This document shows, one piece after another, positions 28,175 through 37,027 of a stretch of 60,494 bases of DNA. Where the stretch lies: assembly GCF_900101815.1 (NCBI RefSeq), contig NZ_FNAO01000012.1:1-60494 (forward strand). The letters are read 5' to 3'. This stretch comes from Pricia antarctica (GTDB lineage: Bacteria > Bacteroidota > Bacteroidia > Flavobacteriales > Flavobacteriaceae). The position numbers and the translations under genes are program-made. Under the pieces are notes generated by a model, which saw only the letters and a program-made list of their open reading frames with translations, did no database searches and had not been told where the DNA came from. Numbering within the stretch: the first letter of the stretch is position 1; the number at the start of each line of letters is the position of its first letter.

Positions 28175-28999
28175 ATGATTACCGAAAAACAGATCGAGAC
28201 CTATAAAAAGGATGGTTATCTACTTCTGAAAAACCTTTTTGACACGGAAGAAATCGGCCTCCTAAAAAAAGCGGCACTGGCCGACCGCGAGCTGGACAAG
28301 CGCTCTTACGGTCGGGATGATGGTGAAGGGGGAACGGTACGCCTCTCCATTTGGAACCATCCGGGAAATAATATCTATGGTACTTTCGCTCGAAGCGAAC
28401 GCATAGTCAACATAGCCGAAACTTTGCTGGAAGGAGAGGTCTACCATTACCACTCCAAGATGATTTTAAAAGACGCCAAGGTAGGGGGCGCCTGGACTTG
28501 GCATCAGGATTACGGTTATTGGTACAATTTCGGATTGCTGCAACCTTTGCTGACCAGCGTGACCATTGCCGTCGACAAGGCCACCAAAGAAAACGGATGT
28601 TTGCAGGTACTCAAAGGCTCTCATAAAATGGGGCGGGTCGACCATGCATTGAAAGGCGATCAGGCCGGTGCCGATATGGAACGGGTCGAGGAGGCTAAAA
28701 AGCAGTTTCCACTGGTTTACTGCGAAATGGAACCCGGCGATACCCTATTCTTCGATTGCAATATTTTACACCGTTCGGATCAAAACCGTTCGGACCATTC
28801 GCGATGGTCGTTGATCTGCTGCTATAATGCTGCCCGCAACGATCCCTATAAAGAAGGGCAACATGCCAGCTATACACCATTGGAAAAAGTGGGTGCTGAT
28901 GCCATAAAAAAATCTCCGGGCGGTGGATTTGATACAGATCCTGAATCCAACTGGGTGAGCCCCGATACGGATGAGACCATTGAAAAGATGAAATCTTAA
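28175..28999 (+). CDS. Phytanoyl-CoA dioxygenase-family (PhyH) protein
   Basis: 274 residues. An Fe(II)/2-oxoglutarate oxygenase with the metal-binding H-x-D in WTWHQDYGYW and a distal His in FFDCNILHRSDQNRS, followed by a 2-OG-binding Arg (SRWSLICCYN). Hydroxylates an unknown small molecule in the cytoplasm. Convergent with the Gfo/Idh/MocA gene, 55 bp apart. Confidence 0.85.
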   Translation: MITEKQIETYKKDGYLLLKNLFDTEEIGLLKKAALADRELDKRSYGRDDGEGGTVRLSIWNHPGNNIYGTFARSERIVNIAETLLEGEVYHYHSKMILKDAKVGGAWTWHQDYGYWYNFGLLQPLLTSVTIAVDKATKENGCLQVLKGSHKMGRVDHALKGDQAGADMERVEEAKKQFPLVYCEMEPGDTLFFDCNILHRSDQNRSDHSRWSLICCYNAARNDPYKEGQHASYTPLEKVGADAIKKSPGGGFDTDPESNWVSPDTDETIEKMKS

Positions 29000-29054
29000 C
29001 GTTGTTTTAGAACTTTTAATTCCTGTCGAATAAATTTTAGGGGTTCGAGATAGT

Positions 29055-30245
29055 TCACTGCTTCATTTTTTGAACGATTTCGCCGGTAGTCTTATGTTTT
29101 AAGATGAGTTTCTTATCGCCGTTCGGCAGCATTTCTTCCTTGATCAGATAATGGTCGTCGTCGTACGAGGTGAACTCCTTTTCATAACTATCCGCAGAAT
29201 CGCCTCGCCAGGCCTCCAAAACCACTGATTCCCATTTTTTGGTTTCTGCGGATTTGTAGGCGGCATCCAAAATGGCGTTTACAATATAGCCATCGTAAAA
29301 AGTTTCTAGCGGGTCTCGGTTTTGCTCAATGGCATCGAACATATCGGTAAACATGTGCGGATAACCCAACTCATGTGCCTCGTCGCCCACCGGAAACAAC
29401 CAGCCCTTGTTGACCTCCGCCTTTTCCGCTACATAGCCATCGCCCTTGCCAGTGGTGAACATTTCGAACCCTGTTCGCAAAAAACTGTTGACCCAAATAG
29501 TGCCTTCGGTACCCATAACCTCATCACGCAGGTCCATACCCCCACGAAATGCCCAGCTTACCTCGAACTGGCCGATGGCACCGTTGGCATATTTGACCAG
29601 CCCAATGGCATGGTCTTCCGCTTCTATGGGATGTACCTGAGTATCGGCCCAGCACATGACCTCCAAGGGTTTTATATGCTTGCCGATAAAGTTCCGGCTG
29701 ATTTCCACGCAGTGGCAGCCCAAATCGATGATCGCCCCGCCACCGGATTTTTCCTTATCCCAAAACCAATCGCTATGCGGTCCCGGATGCGTCTCGCGGG
29801 ACTTCGCCCAAAGCACCTTGCCGATACTGCCTTGCCGAATACTTTCCATGGATTTCAAGAATTTAGGGGTGTAGCAGAGATCTTCAAGATACCCACCGAA
29901 AATTCCCGCTTCCTCTACCATTTCCAACATTCGCTTGGCCTCTGCAGCGGTTCGGCCCAAGGGTTTGGTACAGATCACGTGTTTTTTCGCTTTTGCACAG
30001 GCCCGTACCGCTGGTTCGTGAAGATGGTTGGGTAAGGAAATCAGAACTACATCTACCTTCTCATGGTTTATTGCGGCTTCCATGGAATCGGTATGATGGG
30101 CCAAATCGTAATCGTCCGCCAAACGCTTGGCATTAGCTGCGGTTCTGGAATATACCGTGATGATCCGGTCCGTTCTACGTTGGGCGTGGAGTGTTTCGGC
30201 GTAGAATCGGGCGATAAATCCGGAGCCGAGAAGGGCAATGTTCAT
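29055..30245 (-). CDS. Gfo/Idh/MocA-family NAD(P)-dependent oxidoreductase
   Basis: 396 residues, no signal peptide. The N-terminal Rossmann fold begins MNIALLGSGFIARFYAETLH and continues VDVVLISLPNHLHEPAV and KHVICTKPLGRTAAEA with the family Lys. The C-terminal domain contains GGGAIIDLGCHCVEISRNFIG with the catalytic His. Oxidises or reduces a sugar or cyclitol. Cytoplasmic, unlike the Tat-exported paralogue at 35.6 kb. Confidence 0.88.
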   Translation of the reverse strand: MNIALLGSGFIARFYAETLHAQRRTDRIITVYSRTAANAKRLADDYDLAHHTDSMEAAINHEKVDVVLISLPNHLHEPAVRACAKAKKHVICTKPLGRTAAEAKRMLEMVEEAGIFGGYLEDLCYTPKFLKSMESIRQGSIGKVLWAKSRETHPGPHSDWFWDKEKSGGGAIIDLGCHCVEISRNFIGKHIKPLEVMCWADTQVHPIEAEDHAIGLVKYANGAIGQFEVSWAFRGGMDLRDEVMGTEGTIWVNSFLRTGFEMFTTGKGDGYVAEKAEVNKGWLFPVGDEAHELGYPHMFTDMFDAIEQNRDPLETFYDGYIVNAILDAAYKSAETKKWESVVLEAWRGDSADSYEKEFTSYDDDHYLIKEEMLPNGDKKLILKHKTTGEIVQKMKQ

Positions 30246-30284
30246 GGGGAAATGTTTTAAGATTCAATTACAAAAATTGTGACA

Positions 30285-30307
30285 TCGAGTACTTCGGCTG
30301 CGCTCAG
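30285..30307. repeat. Small dispersed intergenic repeat, copy A
   Basis: The segment with core TTCGGCTGCGCTCAG matches, in inverted orientation, 36831-36853 at about 19 of 23 positions. Short elements of this kind (TTCGACTGCGCTCAG type) are widespread between flavobacterial genes. Confidence 0.55.
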
Positions 30308-30344
30308 CATAAACTACAGTCGAGATGCCAAACTCAAATATAAC

Positions 30345-30368
30345 TTCAAGTTCAAGTTCAAGTTCAAA
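30345..30368. repeat. Short TTCAAG hexamer array
   Basis: Three TTCAAG units and one TTCAAA, preceded by CCAAACTCAAAT, a string very like the one beside the heptamer array at 33.68 kb. It lies in the 384-bp gene-free gap 30246-30629, which otherwise holds copy A of a dispersed repeat and a terminator. Confidence 0.6.
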
Positions 30369-30543
30369 ATACAAATTAATGTTTCATTCTAGGCGCAAAA
30401 AACCTCGTCTTTAGGCGAAGACCTTAGTTTGATTTGCTATTCGCCTTGTGCTATCGCCATTCGCAAAAAATCCGCAAGGCGATTTGCGTATGGCGTTGGA
30501 TCCAACGGTTGAACTTTAGCCGACATTCAGTCGGAACCAAAAC

Positions 30544-30564
30544 CCATCGGTCTTTACCCGATGG
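30544..30564 (-). terminator. Likely terminator after the dnaE2-like gene
   Basis: CCATCGG and CCGATGG form a 7-bp stem, 66 bp past the stop on the minus strand, followed by a T-rich stretch (GTTTTGG). Moderate strength. Confidence 0.5.
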
Positions 30565-30629
30565 TAGTATAATTGGGCTATTCCAAATTTAAGAAAATTG
30601 ATCTGCGTTTTTACATTCATCCCATACTT

Positions 30630-33600
30630 TCATTCCGATACTGAATCCGCCGAAGCGGATTTCTTTGCTTCAAACACCTTCGTACTCGTCTTCATATCGG
30701 CATACCGCGGATCTTGCACATAGTCCTCTTTTCGCATTTTGATGACCTCGATGCTCAGAAAACCGAACTCGCTGACTACTTTGCCGTAAAAACGATAAAT
30801 GCCCTTGCCGCGGAATCGGTATTTTGCGGCTATGGGTGGAAAAAGCACGGTGTCGAACACCTGACCCTGTTGGTCGAGCAATGTGGCGAACTGCATTGGG
30901 CTTCCCTTATGGGTCTTGGTGTTTTTTACCGTGATGAGATAGCCGTAGATATCGATATGCCGTTCTAGATACCGTTCCAGATCTTTGCTTCCGGTCGTGT
31001 TCTTTGGAGGGTCGATCAATAGTTCGAAGGGACTGCACAAGGCGAACCCCAAAAGCTCGAGCTGGGTAAAGGCCATTTCGAGATCGGTGGTATGTAACGA
31101 GGGAATCTCAAAATCTTGATGGTCGGGCCGAAAGAGTTTGGGATGATCAATCTTTTGGGTCTTTCCCAAAAACAAATGGGCCTTCCACAAGAGTTCGTGT
31201 TTGTTCGTACCCGTGAACCGAAAGGCATCGATGCGGATAAGGATGCTTACCTGTTCTATGGATAAGGTTACCCGATCTAGAAAATCCTCCAAGGAATTAA
31301 AGATTCCGTTGATGATCCGTTCTTTTAGGATGCGTTCCGAGACCCGGTCTTCTAGTTCGCGCAAGTAGCCAAAGCCGAGGTACAGGTTATTTCCGAGGAT
31401 GCGGTTGCCGTTGTTGCTCGTATTGACACAGGGCGGATGGATTTTTGCTCCCAGCATCCGGGCCTCGTGTACATAGAATTCCGGACGGTAGAATCCGCCG
31501 CCGTTATTGAGTACCGCGACCATATATTCCAATGGATAATAGGCACGGAGGAACAAGGTCTGGTAACTTTCAACGGCATAGGAAGCGGAATGCCCCTTGG
31601 CAAAGGCGTATCCGGCGAAGCTGGCGACCTGGTTCCAGATCTCGAAGATGAGGGTGTCGTCATACCCTTTTTTACGGCAGTTGTCAATAAATTTTTCTTC
31701 TACGCGCTGGAATTCTTCCCGCGAACGGAACTTGCCGCTCATGCCCCGGCGCAGCACGTCGGCCTCGCCAAGATCTAAGTCCGCGAAATGGTGGGCGACC
31801 TTGATGACGTCTTCCTGGTAGACCATAACGCCGTAGGTCTCGGGCATAATATTTAACATCACGGGATGTGCCTTTTCCTCGGCCCTGCCCTTGTTCCGAT
31901 GTCGCAAAATATACTCCCGCATCATCCCACTTTTCGCGACCCCTGGGCGGATAATCGAACTAGCGGCGACCAGGCCCAAATAGGTGTCGACTTCCAGTTT
32001 CTTGAGCAGCATACGCATGGCGGGAGACTCCACATAAAAACAGCCCATACACTGCGCCGTTTTGACCAAGTTATTAATGACCGAGTCTTTTTTGAAGGCC
32101 TTGATATCGTGGATGTCGAATTTGGCGAACTCCTCAGGACGGTCGTGTTCCAGAATATCCAAGGTCTCCTTGATTTTCGATAGACCCCGTTGTCCGAGAA
32201 TGTCGAATTTATACAGCCCGACATCTTCTGCGATGACCATATCGTATTGGGTCGTGGGGAAACCCTTGGGTGGCATATTGGTCGCCGAAAACCAATGCAG
32301 AGGTTTTTCGGTAATCAGAATGCCCCCGGCATGGATGCTCAAATAGTTCGGCATCCCCTGTAGCAATTTGGTGTACTTAACCACCAAGATAGAAACCTTG
32401 TCAAGCCGGGAGGCTTGAAAATCACCGTCACAAAGCATATCAATTTCCTCTTTGGGCAAGCCGAAGACCTTACCTAATTCCCGTACCATACCCCGCCATT
32501 TAAAAGTAACGTAGGTTCCCAAAAGAGCCACATTTTTAAAACGATCGAAAATATATTGGGTCATTATGGGTCGGTCCCGATGTGAAAAATCGATATCGAA
32601 ATCCGGCGGGTTGGCACGGTAGAGGTTGATGAACCGTTCGAAATAGAGATCGAGTTCCATGGGATCCACATCGGTAATCCGTAAAAGATAGGCCACGATA
32701 CTATTGGCGCCGCTACCCCGGCCTACGTAGAAAAATTTTTGCTTTCGGGCATAGGAGACAATATCCCAATTGATCAGAAAATAAGAGACAAAGCCCATTT
32801 TTATAATAAGTTCCAGTTCTTTTTTCAAACGTGCGATTACAGCATCCCCACCTTCGGGATAGCGATAAGGCAGCCCTTCTTGGCAAAGCTTTTTCAGCAT
32901 AGCTTCATCTTCTTCACCGTTCGTATTATAAAATTGAAGGTTCTGCGGTTTTCGCCCCGTGGAAAAATCAAAATGGATGGAACAGGAATTCAGCAGCCGT
33001 TCTGTGTTCTCCAATATAAACGGGTGCTCCGAAAAAGCGGCCGCCAAGTTTTCTATGGGAAACATTTTTTCGTCTTCTGAAGCCTGCTCCATCGTGGAGA
33101 GTTTACTGAGTAGGGTATTATTATCGATGGCGCGTAGCAATCGATGAGCGTTGAAATCACGTTTATTGCGAAAGGTGACCGGCTGTTGTACGACCAATTT
33201 ATCCTTGAATTTAAGTAATCCAGAAAACGGAAGCCGCCTCAAATCGTTGATGGATATGCCAATGAACTCATAGTCGGCAAATGATTTTCGCTGTTCCTGT
33301 ATTACTTTTTCAAAAGGATAAACGACATAGGCATTCTGGAATTCGGGCGCGCTTTTTAAAAACGACTTTCCTTGGTGCAAGTGTTCTGAAAGATAGTCGT
33401 TCAGTTCTAAATATCCTTCGTTGTTTTGGGCAATCCCCACAAAACAGGGGTCGACCCCGTTCCTGAAATCGATGCCCAGAACGGGAGTGATATCGTATTC
33501 CGTCGACTTCCGGACAAAATTGAGTCCCGCCGAGGTATTGTTGATATCGGTGAGCGCCAATCGGGTCACCTGGTTTTCTTTGGCCAATTGCAAGAGTTCG

Positions 33601-33656
33601 ACCTCGGAAAATGTTCCGTAGCGCATGCTGTAGTATGTGTGACAGTTTAAAAACAA
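30630..33656 (-). CDS. Error-prone DnaE-type polymerase (DnaE2/ImuC-like)
   Basis: 1008 residues from TTG at 33656, where the family start LNCHTYYSMRYGT begins; an upstream TTG (33671) would add five residues encoded by repeat DNA. The N-terminal PHP domain is degenerate (ALTDINNTSAGLNFV). The polymerase core carries GRGSGANSIVAYLLRITD and the catalytic acids PPDFDIDFSHRD. A C-terminal OB region follows. It lacks the exonuclease of the replicative DnaE. Paired with dinB just upstream, it should form a translesion/mutagenesis cassette as known for ImuB-DnaE2. No ATG start is available, probably because a heptamer array abuts its first codon. Confidence 0.87.
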   Translation of the reverse strand: MFLNCHTYYSMRYGTFSEVELLQLAKENQVTRLALTDINNTSAGLNFVRKSTEYDITPVLGIDFRNGVDPCFVGIAQNNEGYLELNDYLSEHLHQGKSFLKSAPEFQNAYVVYPFEKVIQEQRKSFADYEFIGISINDLRRLPFSGLLKFKDKLVVQQPVTFRNKRDFNAHRLLRAIDNNTLLSKLSTMEQASEDEKMFPIENLAAAFSEHPFILENTERLLNSCSIHFDFSTGRKPQNLQFYNTNGEEDEAMLKKLCQEGLPYRYPEGGDAVIARLKKELELIIKMGFVSYFLINWDIVSYARKQKFFYVGRGSGANSIVAYLLRITDVDPMELDLYFERFINLYRANPPDFDIDFSHRDRPIMTQYIFDRFKNVALLGTYVTFKWRGMVRELGKVFGLPKEEIDMLCDGDFQASRLDKVSILVVKYTKLLQGMPNYLSIHAGGILITEKPLHWFSATNMPPKGFPTTQYDMVIAEDVGLYKFDILGQRGLSKIKETLDILEHDRPEEFAKFDIHDIKAFKKDSVINNLVKTAQCMGCFYVESPAMRMLLKKLEVDTYLGLVAASSIIRPGVAKSGMMREYILRHRNKGRAEEKAHPVMLNIMPETYGVMVYQEDVIKVAHHFADLDLGEADVLRRGMSGKFRSREEFQRVEEKFIDNCRKKGYDDTLIFEIWNQVASFAGYAFAKGHSASYAVESYQTLFLRAYYPLEYMVAVLNNGGGFYRPEFYVHEARMLGAKIHPPCVNTSNNGNRILGNNLYLGFGYLRELEDRVSERILKERIINGIFNSLEDFLDRVTLSIEQVSILIRIDAFRFTGTNKHELLWKAHLFLGKTQKIDHPKLFRPDHQDFEIPSLHTTDLEMAFTQLELLGFALCSPFELLIDPPKNTTGSKDLERYLERHIDIYGYLITVKNTKTHKGSPMQFATLLDQQGQVFDTVLFPPIAAKYRFRGKGIYRFYGKVVSEFGFLSIEVIKMRKEDYVQDPRYADMKTSTKVFEAKKSASADSVSE

Positions 33657-33687
33657 AATTCCAAATTCCAAATTCCAAAACTCAAAT
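33656..33687. repeat. Heptamer array, left flank of the four-helix-bundle gene
   Basis: Three AAATTCC units, then AAAACTC and AAAT. It is in inverted orientation to the array at 34091-34119. It begins exactly at the first codon of the dnaE2-like gene. Confidence 0.8.
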
Positions 33688-33728
33688 AATAAATAATTTG
33701 AACATTGAAATCATTTATGATTTGAGTT

Positions 33729-34082
33729 TTAAGGTCGGTTTTTATTGATTATTGAAGACAAAATACTTCTCAATTCTCCTGCTTCTTCGATAAGTTCTTC
33801 CGATTCATGCTTAACCTCATCATTCAAATCTCTTAATAGCTTTAGCCAATATTGGGCTTCTTTAGCTTCCTTTCTCGAAATTTTAATTCTCATGAGAAAA
33901 TCTCTATCCCCAAGTTTTTCATTGGCTTCAATATAATTTGCACCTACTGACCCTGAAGCTTTTATTAGTTGTTTCATATCTTCTATGTTGCTCAAAGTTT
34001 TGGGCAAAGTCTTTACAAAAAGGCGACACTCCCGCGCAAATAAATAAGTTCTATCTTCTAAATTATAAATCTTTTCTTTCAT
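33729..34082 (-). CDS. Four-helix-bundle protein (S23/Avd-like family)
   Basis: 117 residues, mostly helical, with family features: YLFARECRLFVKTLPKT, QLIKASGSVGANYIEAN, RIKISRKEAKEAQYWLKLL and a C-terminal ELRSILSSIINK. The family includes proteins encoded by intervening sequences in 23S rRNA genes and the Avd accessory proteins of diversity-generating retroelements. It is bounded by inverted heptamer arrays and sits between two genes that are normally one operon, suggesting it moved in as a unit. No reverse transcriptase is nearby. Start chosen at the ATG after the right array; longer frames would read through the array and dinB. Confidence 0.85.
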   Translation of the reverse strand: MKEKIYNLEDRTYLFARECRLFVKTLPKTLSNIEDMKQLIKASGSVGANYIEANEKLGDRDFLMRIKISRKEAKEAQYWLKLLRDLNDEVKHESEELIEEAGELRSILSSIINKNRP

Positions 34083-34090
34083 CTTTTTTT

Positions 34091-34119
34091 GGAATTTGGA
34101 ATTTGAGATTTGGAATTTG
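34091..34119. repeat. Heptamer array, right flank of the four-helix-bundle gene
   Basis: Units GGAATTT, GGAATTT, GAGATTT, GGAATTT. It fills the space between the dinB stop (34120) and the four-helix-bundle start (34082). Complementary to the array at 33656-33687, so the transcript could fold into a long stem with the gene in the loop. Confidence 0.8.
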
Positions 34120-35334
34120 CTACTGCCTCCGATGTGCCAGCACCACTGGCGGCAGCCCATTGAACGGATTCTGCATCCGACCGATGGTCTTTGCCCCAAG
34201 GCCCGATGCCCGCAAGACGCTTTTATCCCCATAGCGCTTTCTGATGGTATCCATGGCATGGTATAGGTTGAGGGTTTCTTCGGTATCGTCGAACAGGTTG
34301 ATCTGGTAATTGCCGCTGACCAAATGGCTGAACCGGATACCGACCAAGCGTACCAATAATCGTCTATTATAAAGTGTCTTGAACATATCCAGAATCTTAG
34401 GGATCAAGATGTGGTCGGCACTGGTATAGGGAATCCGTAATTGTTTGGAATAGGTGTTGAAATCGGAATATCGGATCTTGACCGAGACACAAGCGGTCAG
34501 TTTTTCGCCCCGTCGCAACTGATAGGCCAGATTTTCGGTCATGGCGATGAGAATTCCCCTTAGTTTTACCACATCGATGGTATCCCTATCGAAAGTACGC
34601 TCCGTTGAAATGGATTTTCGTTCGCAAAATGGTATTACGGGCGTATTGTCGATGCCGTTCGAACGTTTCCAGATTACCTTTCCGTTGGCACCCAATACAC
34701 GTTGCATCACGTCAACGGGCATCTCTTGCACGTTCTTTACTTGCCGTAGTCCCAGATTACGCAGGGTCTGATAGGTCTTGTCGCCTACCATAGGTATTTT
34801 TTTGATGGACAGGGGAGCCAAAAAAAGCTTTTCAAACCCCTGATCTATCTTTAGATGGTTATTGGGCTTCGCTTCGTTTGTGGCCACTTTAGAAACTACT
34901 TTATTTACGGATAGACCAAAAGAAATCGGAAGACCCGTCTCCTTCACAATCCGTTGCCGCATTTCGGCAGCATACTTGTAAGCCCCGAAAAAACGATCCA
35001 TACCGGTAAGATCGGCGTAAAATTCATCGATACTCGATTTCTCGAATAGCGGCACTTGTTCCTTAATAATCTCTGTGACGACATCGGAATGTTTGCTGTA
35101 CGTACCCGCATTACCGCGAATGACAACGGCCTCGGGACAAAGTTCGCGTGCCATTTTCATGGGCATACCCGAGTGTACCCCGAACCCGCGGGTCTCATAA
35201 CTACAGGCCGCCACCACGCCACGGTCGCCCGTGCCGCCCACCAACAAAGGCCGGTTCTGCAGTTCGCGATTGATCAGCCGTTCTACGGAAACGTAGAAGG
35301 TATCCAAATCGATGTGAAGTATTGTTTTATCCAT
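34120..35334 (-). CDS. dinB: Y-family DNA polymerase (DinB/Pol IV-like)
   Basis: 404 residues. The palm motifs are intact: HIDLDTFYVSVE with the first catalytic Asp and SSIDEFYADLT with the Asp-Glu pair, so unlike ImuB it should be catalytically active. Thumb helix-hairpin-helix (KIPMVGDKTYQTLRNLGL) and little-finger domains follow. No clear C-terminal clamp motif was recognised, though QINLFDD near residue 365 resembles one. Performs translesion synthesis, probably with the downstream dnaE2-like polymerase. Upstream DNA has a 30-bp imperfect palindrome. Confidence 0.92.
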   Translation of the reverse strand: MDKTILHIDLDTFYVSVERLINRELQNRPLLVGGTGDRGVVAACSYETRGFGVHSGMPMKMARELCPEAVVIRGNAGTYSKHSDVVTEIIKEQVPLFEKSSIDEFYADLTGMDRFFGAYKYAAEMRQRIVKETGLPISFGLSVNKVVSKVATNEAKPNNHLKIDQGFEKLFLAPLSIKKIPMVGDKTYQTLRNLGLRQVKNVQEMPVDVMQRVLGANGKVIWKRSNGIDNTPVIPFCERKSISTERTFDRDTIDVVKLRGILIAMTENLAYQLRRGEKLTACVSVKIRYSDFNTYSKQLRIPYTSADHILIPKILDMFKTLYNRRLLVRLVGIRFSHLVSGNYQINLFDDTEETLNLYHAMDTIRKRYGDKSVLRASGLGAKTIGRMQNPFNGLPPVVLAHRRQ

Positions 35335-35398
35335 GGCATCCTAGTATTGTGCACAACAGACTTGGCACTACACTTAAAAATAAGGATGGCTAAGATAT

Positions 35399-35428
35399 GG
35401 AAAATATCCAATAATATGGAATATTTCC
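35399..35428. promoter_or_regulatory. 30-bp imperfect palindrome upstream of dinB
   Basis: Arms GGAAA...TCCA and TGGA...TTTCC are symmetric, 65 bp before the dinB ATG. This is where an SOS-type repressor would bind. It does not match a known LexA box; the role is inferred. Confidence 0.4.
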
Positions 35429-35444
35429 TATTTATAATTTTAGA

Positions 35445-35478
35445 CAAAAAGAAAGGTCCCGCATTCGCTGCGGGACCT
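35445..35478 (-). terminator. Terminator of the Tat-exported oxidoreductase gene
   Basis: A perfect 10-bp stem (AGGTCCCGCA/TGCGGGACCT, 5-base loop) followed leftwards by TTTCTTTTTG, about 145 bp past the stop at 35622. The intervening gap holds no gene. Confidence 0.85.
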
Positions 35479-35621
35479 ATCGTCACAAACTATTTTTAAA
35501 GGCTTATACCAGCGCTCAGGGTCGAGACCTACCGTCGTACCCTAATGCAGAAGCTGAAGGTCCCAAATGCAGCTTCGCTGATTGAAGTTACAGTGGAGTG
35601 GAAGTTGATTTGAGCACACCC

Positions 35622-36728
35622 TTACAATTCTATCTTTCCCCCGGTTTTCACCGCCTTATAAATCGCATCGATAATCTTCATGTCCTTCACACCTTCTTCG
35701 CCGTTTACCGGTACGATGGGCTGCTTGCCCTCAAAGATCAACTCGGCCATGCCATCCATCTGTAAAGTTTGATGCGTGACGTGGGGCTGGGTCAACGGGC
35801 CCTTGTGGGTGCGGCCTTCTATCGGGCCATAGCCGGTGGAGGGCTGCATTTCGACCCACCCCCCGTCGCCGGTCATATAAAAACGGTCGAGATTGTTCAT
35901 ATTGTAAGTCGATAGGCAGTTGGCCACTGCCCCGCTAGGGAAGCCCATTTGAAACTGTATGGTCTCGTCGACACCTTCCTTGAATTTCTCAGGATTTGTT
36001 TTGGTTTCCTGTGCCGTTACCCAAATCGGTTCTTCCCCTAGCATATACCGCGCACCGTTGATGGAATAGATACCGATATCCATCATGGCCCCGCCGCCAG
36101 CCAGTTTTTTATCCAATCGCCATTGATTAGGATCACCAATGGTAAAACCCGATTGACCCTGAAAGAATTTTGGTTGTCCGAACTCCCCGTCTTTCCGCAT
36201 TTGGATGACGGCGACGGTTTTGGGTTCGAAGTGCATGCGGTAACCGATCAACAGTTTTACGTTGGCCGCCTTACAGGCATCGACCATGGCCTGGCCTTCC
36301 GCTGCGTTAATGCCCATGGGTTTTTCGCTGATAACGTGTTTGCCTGCCTTGGCTACCCGAATGGACTGGTCTTTGTGGAGTCCGTTTGGGGTGATGACGT
36401 ACACGGCATCGATATCGGGATTGTCCTTTATTGCATCGAAGTTTTCATAGTTGTAGCAGTTTTTCTCCGGGATGTCATATTTCTTGCTCCACTCCTCAAT
36501 TTTGGATGGCGTACCGCTTATTAGTCCTACCAATTTCGCTCTTTGGCAATCTTCCATAGCTTTCGCCACTCGAGTGGCATAACTGCCCAGACCCATGATT
36601 GCGACTTTTAGGATGGGACCTTCGTAGGGTTTCTCCGCGGCCCCAAAAAGACTTGTGGGGTTGTATAAAAGGGGAATGCCAACGGCTGAAACGGTGATTT
36701 TTTCTAAAAAATTTCTTCTTGATGCCAT
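35622..36728 (-). CDS. Tat-exported Gfo/Idh/MocA oxidoreductase (glucose-fructose oxidoreductase-like)
   Basis: 368 residues from the ATG that opens the twin-arginine signal (MASRRNFLEKITVSAVG); a longer frame to 36773 is unlikely. Rossmann motif VAIMGLGSYATRVAKAM, EKPMG with the family Lys, and GGGAMMDIGIYSINGARYM with the catalytic region. Exported members keep tightly bound NADP, as in Zymomonas glucose-fructose oxidoreductase. Probably acts on periplasmic sugars together with the exported TIM-barrel protein and the sulfatases. Confidence 0.88.
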   Translation of the reverse strand: MASRRNFLEKITVSAVGIPLLYNPTSLFGAAEKPYEGPILKVAIMGLGSYATRVAKAMEDCQRAKLVGLISGTPSKIEEWSKKYDIPEKNCYNYENFDAIKDNPDIDAVYVITPNGLHKDQSIRVAKAGKHVISEKPMGINAAEGQAMVDACKAANVKLLIGYRMHFEPKTVAVIQMRKDGEFGQPKFFQGQSGFTIGDPNQWRLDKKLAGGGAMMDIGIYSINGARYMLGEEPIWVTAQETKTNPEKFKEGVDETIQFQMGFPSGAVANCLSTYNMNNLDRFYMTGDGGWVEMQPSTGYGPIEGRTHKGPLTQPHVTHQTLQMDGMAELIFEGKQPIVPVNGEEGVKDMKIIDAIYKAVKTGGKIEL

Positions 36729-36773
36729 AATGTATCTGATTTTGTCTAAAAATACATTTTTTAAACGAATCAC

Positions 36774-37027
36774 ATAAAATCTATTTCAAGTATCCACTGG
36801 TTTTGGATCCATAATTCGAAGAATTTTATACAGAGCGTAGTCGAAATACTCGATATAGGGATTTAATGGTTACTTCGTAACTGTTTAAGGTTTAAGGTAG
36901 AAACTCTAAGAATGCCACTTTGAACCACACCTTGCGGGCAAGCAGGCTTGAACGCTCTAACCGTACTTTTAAACCTCTGCCTCTAGCGGAGTCGAAGGCT
37001 TGAATTTTCGGTTGCCCGCTACGACCC
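36774..37027. other. Intergenic stretch with dispersed repeat, copy B
   Basis: Positions 36831-36853 (core GAGCGTAGTCGAA) are an inverted copy of 30285-30307. GCGGGCAA (36934-36941) and TTGCCCGC (37012-37019) form a wide inverted repeat. No gene. Confidence 0.5.

Noticed and set aside
34120-35334. ImuB (inactive Y-family subunit)
   Set aside because: The catalytic Asp and Asp-Glu residues are present, so it should be an active DinB-type polymerase.
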